A stretch of 17,420 bases of DNA from DASVAL01 sp035649575 (GTDB taxonomy: Bacteria > Planctomycetota > UBA1135 > UBA2386), in assembly GCA_035649575.1 (NCBI GenBank), contig DASRJH010000077.1, positions 1 to 17,420 on the forward strand, written 5' to 3'. Made by a program: the position numbers and the translations under genes. Below, one piece after another: positions 14,258 through 17,420 of this stretch (the stretch's first letter is position 1; each line of letters starts with the position of its first letter). The notes beneath the pieces are model-generated. The model was given only the letters and a program-made list of their open reading frames with translations. It did not search any database and was not told where the DNA came from.

Positions 14258-14806
14258 GTGGACAGAACCGACGTCAATGCGATCCTGGCCCGCCTCAAAG
14301 ACGGCGAGGTGACGGCCAAGGCGCAGCTGTTCGACATCGTGTATGGCGAGCTGCGATCGATGGCTCGTTGCGTCCTCGCGGGCAATTCTGGCCTGCTCGG
14401 TGCGACGAGCCTGGTCCACGAAGTCTACCTCAAGCTGTTCCGGGACGACGCGCACGACTGGACGGACCGCTCCCACTTCCTGGCCACGTCGGCGCGCGCG
14501 ATGCGACAGGTCGTTGTCGACCGCGTGCGCTTCGTGGAATCCGACAAGCGCGCGGGCAACCACGTTTCCCTCAGCGAGTCGAACCAGCCCCTTGGCGTGA
14601 GTGGATCGAACCTGCTGGCGCTGGACGAGGCGCTGCGGCGTTTGGAGGCGCTCGATCCCGAACTCGTGCATGTCGTCGAGATGCGCTTCTTCGCGGGCTA
14701 CGGGATTGCCGACGCGGCGCGCATCCTCGACGTCTCTCCGCGCACCGTCGTGCGCCGGTGGGAGATCGCGCGCGCCTGGCTGGCCAGGGAGCTGGCTGAT
14801 GCCTGA
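14258..14806 (+). CDS. ECF sigma factor of the kinase-linked (Sig-70_gvs1) type
   Basis: This 182-residue sigma factor directs RNA polymerase to a dedicated promoter set. Region 2 spans about 20-95 and includes LGATSLVHEVYLKLF (47-61) and SHFLATSARAMRQVVVDRVR (72-91). Region 4 is about 125-180 with the DNA-binding helices MRFFAGYGIADAARILDVSPRTVVRRW (142-168). The pattern LVHEVYLKL in region 2.2 identifies the group found in Gemmata, Verrucomicrobium and Solibacter relatives. The usual acidic DAED motif is replaced by Gly48-Ala49-Thr50-Ser51. There is no neighbouring anti-sigma factor; a Ser/Thr kinase overlaps its 3' end. The GTG start is chosen because AAGGA lies at 14248-14252 and the region-1 helix begins normally. 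No ATG is available nearby in frame. Confidence 0.95.
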   Translation: MDRTDVNAILARLKDGEVTAKAQLFDIVYGELRSMARCVLAGNSGLLGATSLVHEVYLKLFRDDAHDWTDRSHFLATSARAMRQVVVDRVRFVESDKRAGNHVSLSESNQPLGVSGSNLLALDEALRRLEALDPELVHVVEMRFFAGYGIADAARILDVSPRTVVRRWEIARAWLARELADA

Positions 14807-17345
14807 TCCGAGCTGGCAGGACGTTCGCAAGGTGCTGGAACGTTGCCTCGATCTGCCCGAGGAGCAGCGGGCAGGGTTGCTCGACGAGGTGTGTGCGAAC
14901 GACACGATGCTCCGCGGGGAGGTCGAATCACTGCTCGCGGCGGGTGCCAAAGGCGTGGACTGGCTCGACCGGCCGTCCGTCGATCTGGACGCGCGCGCGG
15001 GTCACCGGCTCGGCAAATACACGATGATCCGCGAGATCGGCCGTGGTGGCATGGGGGCCTCGGTGTGGCTCGCCCGCGACGAGATCTTCAGCCGCGACGT
15101 GGCCCTCAAGATCGTCAGCGAAACGGCGTCGATGTCCGCACAGGAGATCGAGCGTTTCGAGCGCGAGATAAGGAGCGCGGGCAAGCTCACGCATCCGCAC
15201 GTCGTCCGGGTCTTCGACGAAGGCCGCACCCAGACCTCGCGCTTCTTCGCGATGGAGTACGTGCCCGGTCACGACGTGGCCAGGGAGATCCTGTTGCAGG
15301 CAGGAGAGGGCGACGGCGAGTTCGCGCTGCCTGAGTTCGCTACCTCTGCGTACATCCCCGCCGTCGCGCGTCTCTGTGCCGATGTCGCGGAGGCTCTCGA
15401 GCATGCACATTCCCAGGGCATCGTGCACCGCGACGTGAAGCCGAGGAACCTGCTGCTCGATCGAGAGGGCCGCGTCTACATCTCCGACTTCGGCCTCGCC
15501 CGCGACAACCGCTTCGGCGCGATCTCGCAAAACGGCGCGATCATGGGAACGCCGTACTACATGAGCCCGGAGCAAGCGCGGGTGCTCAGTGCGGCTCCGG
15601 TCGACCATCGCACGGACGTCTATTCGCTCGGCGTCGTGCTCTATGAGTTGTTGACGTTGCGCCGGCCATTCGAAGGCCGCACCAGCGACGAAGTCCGCGC
15701 GCGCATCCAGTACGACAACCCGAAGCCCGTGCATCGGTTGAATGCGCGCGTGCCGGTGGATCTCGCCACCATCTGCCACGGGGCGATGGAGAAGGACGCC
15801 GGAGCCAGATACGCGTCGGCTGCGGCGATGGCCGAGGACCTGCGGCGGTTCCTCTCCCACGAGCGGATCCTGTTTCGTCCACCGCCGTGGTGGCGCCGCA
15901 CTGTTGACGGCGCGCGCCGGCATTGGGTCGGACTCGCGGCGGTCGCGTGCCTCGCAAGCGTGATGGGATTGACGAACTGGTGGGCGAAGAGGGAGGGGGC
16001 GCGCCAGCATCTCGCCGGGCTCATGGCCGAACTGTCGGTGTTGGAGCCGGCCGCACTCGACGGGCAGACCACGCCGCAGCTTCTGGACGGGTACCGAACC
16101 CTGCGTGACCTCGACGCCGCCGGCTACGTTGCAACGGAAAGCGAAGCGACGCATCTCGACGCGCTCCGGCGTGCCTTCGCGGATTTGGAGCGGCGCATGA
16201 TCGAGACGGGTGAGGCCCTGTCCGGCAACAAGGACAAGATCGCCACCGAGGGCCTGGCCTTGGCTGACGAGCAGGTGCTGAGCGGCATCATCAAGCTCCA
16301 GAGCGCGGCGCTGATCTTCGGCCGCCCCGATTTGATGCAGAGAATCCCTGAGAATCCCTTCAAGCCGCGATTGACGGTGACTGTTCGCGACGGTGCGGGG
16401 CGCGATCTCGCGGGAAAGGTCGGATACCGCGTGATCGACCCGGTCACGGGTCAGCCCTCGGTGTTCGAGAAGCTCGGTGTGCTTCCGATCAAGGCGCTGG
16501 CAGTGCCCTACGGCTATCTGCGGATCGTGGCAATGATCGACGGCATTGGCATTCGCGAGTTCACCCGGTACTTCCGGCGCGGTGGGGAAGAGGTCGTGGT
16601 CGAACACGTGGTGCGCGCCGAGCAACAGGACGTGACCCGCATGATCCCGATCGACGGCGGCGTGCTCGAACTGCACGACGCCGGGTGCCCGATGTCCGGG
16701 ATCAACAACCGGAAACTGACGATCGAGCCGTTCCTGCTCGATCGTTACGAGGTCAGCAACGCTGACTATCGGAAGTTCCTGCAGGCCAAACCCGATGCCG
16801 CGGTGCCGCTATACTGGGCGCAGATAGCTGCCGGGTCGGAGCAGGACAAACTGCCCGTCGTGATGATCAGCTGGCAAGACGCGCTCGCGTATGCGGAATG
16901 GGAAGGAAAGCGATTGCCGACGCACGCCGAGTGGGCGTTTGCCGCGCGCGGTACCGAAGGCAGACTCTTCCCGTGGCCGAATGCGGTGCCGGGTGTCTAC
17001 CTTGGCAACACGAAGCAACCGTACGAGGCGATGATGTCATACTCGCGCCAGGTGGAAGCGTACTTGGAGCGCGCGAGCGATGTCACGAGCCATCCCGACG
17101 CAGCGACGGCGTCAGGGCTGTTTCACATGCTGGGCAACGTGGCCGAGTGGACCGAGAGCCTCCAGCCTGAGCTTCACGCTGGTGTGTTTCAGCCGCGCTA
17201 CTACTCGCGGGTCGTGATCGGCGATCCGTGGTACGCGGCAAGCATCACTAACCGACCCGGCAACTTGGCGACAATCGAGACCAGGGGGGATTCGTCTGGT
17301 TATGCGTGCTACTGGATCGGGTTTCGGTGCGCGCGATCACGGTGA
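14799..17345 (+). CDS. Ser/Thr protein kinase fused to a formylglycine-generating-enzyme-like (SUMF1) domain
   Basis: This 848-residue membrane kinase has an N-terminal helical segment (1-50) typical of kinases linked to these sigma factors. A Hanks-type kinase domain follows (about 74-355): glycine loop GRGGMG (81-86), K104 (VALK), HRDVKPRN with D212, DFG (230-232), and SPE (255-257). All catalytic residues are present. One membrane helix lies at about 376-394. The C-terminal part includes a beta-rich linker (about 520-605) and an FGE/SUMF1-like domain (about 616-846) with EVSNADYRKF, KRLPTHAEWAFAARG, GNVAEWTES and IGFRCARSR. The catalytic FGE cysteine pair is not evident and the usual GGSW motif reads GDPW, so it is probably a sensory or binding module. 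With an outward-facing C-terminus it would sense a periplasmic signal. ATG at 14799 overlaps the sigma gene by eight bases, with AGGGAG at 14786-14791. Confidence 0.95.
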   Translation: MPDPSWQDVRKVLERCLDLPEEQRAGLLDEVCANDTMLRGEVESLLAAGAKGVDWLDRPSVDLDARAGHRLGKYTMIREIGRGGMGASVWLARDEIFSRDVALKIVSETASMSAQEIERFEREIRSAGKLTHPHVVRVFDEGRTQTSRFFAMEYVPGHDVAREILLQAGEGDGEFALPEFATSAYIPAVARLCADVAEALEHAHSQGIVHRDVKPRNLLLDREGRVYISDFGLARDNRFGAISQNGAIMGTPYYMSPEQARVLSAAPVDHRTDVYSLGVVLYELLTLRRPFEGRTSDEVRARIQYDNPKPVHRLNARVPVDLATICHGAMEKDAGARYASAAAMAEDLRRFLSHERILFRPPPWWRRTVDGARRHWVGLAAVACLASVMGLTNWWAKREGARQHLAGLMAELSVLEPAALDGQTTPQLLDGYRTLRDLDAAGYVATESEATHLDALRRAFADLERRMIETGEALSGNKDKIATEGLALADEQVLSGIIKLQSAALIFGRPDLMQRIPENPFKPRLTVTVRDGAGRDLAGKVGYRVIDPVTGQPSVFEKLGVLPIKALAVPYGYLRIVAMIDGIGIREFTRYFRRGGEEVVVEHVVRAEQQDVTRMIPIDGGVLELHDAGCPMSGINNRKLTIEPFLLDRYEVSNADYRKFLQAKPDAAVPLYWAQIAAGSEQDKLPVVMISWQDALAYAEWEGKRLPTHAEWAFAARGTEGRLFPWPNAVPGVYLGNTKQPYEAMMSYSRQVEAYLERASDVTSHPDAATASGLFHMLGNVAEWTESLQPELHAGVFQPRYYSRVVIGDPWYAASITNRPGNLATIETRGDSSGYACYWIGFRCARSR

Positions 17346-17367
17346 GGAGAAGCAGGACGCTTGCACC

Positions 17368-17420
17368 ATGGGAAGCGATTGTGATGACAACACCATCCCC
17401 GCTGCCTGCCGGCACCTGAG
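17368..17420 (+). CDS. Possible start of a further gene, cut by the window edge
   Basis: An ATG 22 bases after the kinase stop opens a frame (MGSDCDDNTIPAACRHL) that runs to the window end. AGGA at 17354-17357 is ten bases upstream. The 17 visible residues match nothing I recognise. Short spacing on the same strand would fit a third gene of the sigma/kinase operon, but the fragment is too short to judge. Confidence 0.25.
   Translation, partial: MGSDCDDNTIPAACRHL

Noticed and set aside
1..17420. CRISPR arrays, tRNA or rRNA genes, transposases, attachment sites
   Set aside because: No regularly spaced repeats, cloverleaf-like sequences, rRNA signatures or transposase/integrase motifs were seen on either strand.

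Overview
The window is GC-rich, gene-dense bacterial DNA from a Gram-negative (diderm) organism, since it carries a complete tripartite RND efflux pump with an outer-membrane lipoprotein. At the right end, an ECF sigma factor of the Gemmata/Verrucomicrobium/Solibacter type is translationally coupled to a Ser/Thr kinase with a C-terminal formylglycine-generating-enzyme-like domain. That pairing is typical of Planctomycetota and also occurs in Acidobacteriota and Verrucomicrobiota. A planctomycete-like host is my best guess, but no marker here settles it. I see no rRNA, tRNA, CRISPR array, insertion sequence or integrase.

Layout: (1) 3-146, + strand: the C-terminal end of a probable TPR-containing ECF sigma factor. 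(2) 416-898, + strand: a PhnB-like VOC protein. Its end overlaps, tail to tail, a minus-strand cluster. (3) Minus strand, read from 7089 down to 883: membrane fusion protein, RND permease, NodT-type outer-membrane lipoprotein and an OsmC-family thiol protein, closely spaced and probably one operon. (4) Minus strand, 10871 down to 7255: a soluble four-PAS histidine kinase and an NtrC-type sigma-54 activator, overlapping by four bases. (5) Minus strand, 12668 down to 11025: a tandem-domain SagB/nitroreductase-like protein. (6) Plus strand, 12885-14012: RsgA. (7) Plus strand, 14258-17345: ECF sigma factor and kinase/FGE-like fusion, overlapping by eight bases. A possible further start lies at the right edge.

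The most notable observation is regulatory. Upstream of both the pump operon and the kinase/regulator operon there is a good match to a sigma-54 (-24/-12) promoter with exact GG-N10-GC spacing. Upstream of each there is also the same pair of elements. One is CGTTC-N8-GAACACG. The other begins CCGTTCC and ends CGG, and it lies at exactly the same distance (-86 to -72) from both predicted start sites. The simplest model is that the NtrC-like regulator binds these elements, activates its own operon and switches on the efflux pump plus OsmC. Control of an RND pump by a dedicated sigma-54 two-component system is uncommon. The two genes behind these promoters are also unusual here because they lack a Shine-Dalgarno sequence and their start codons lie 1 and 13 bases from the predicted transcription start sites.

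The right-hand module is a second signalling system. The sigma factor lacks the acidic DAED motif of region 2.2 and has Gly-Ala-Thr-Ser there instead. This suggests activation by phosphorylation from the coupled kinase, as known for the EcfP/PknT pair of Vibrio parahaemolyticus.
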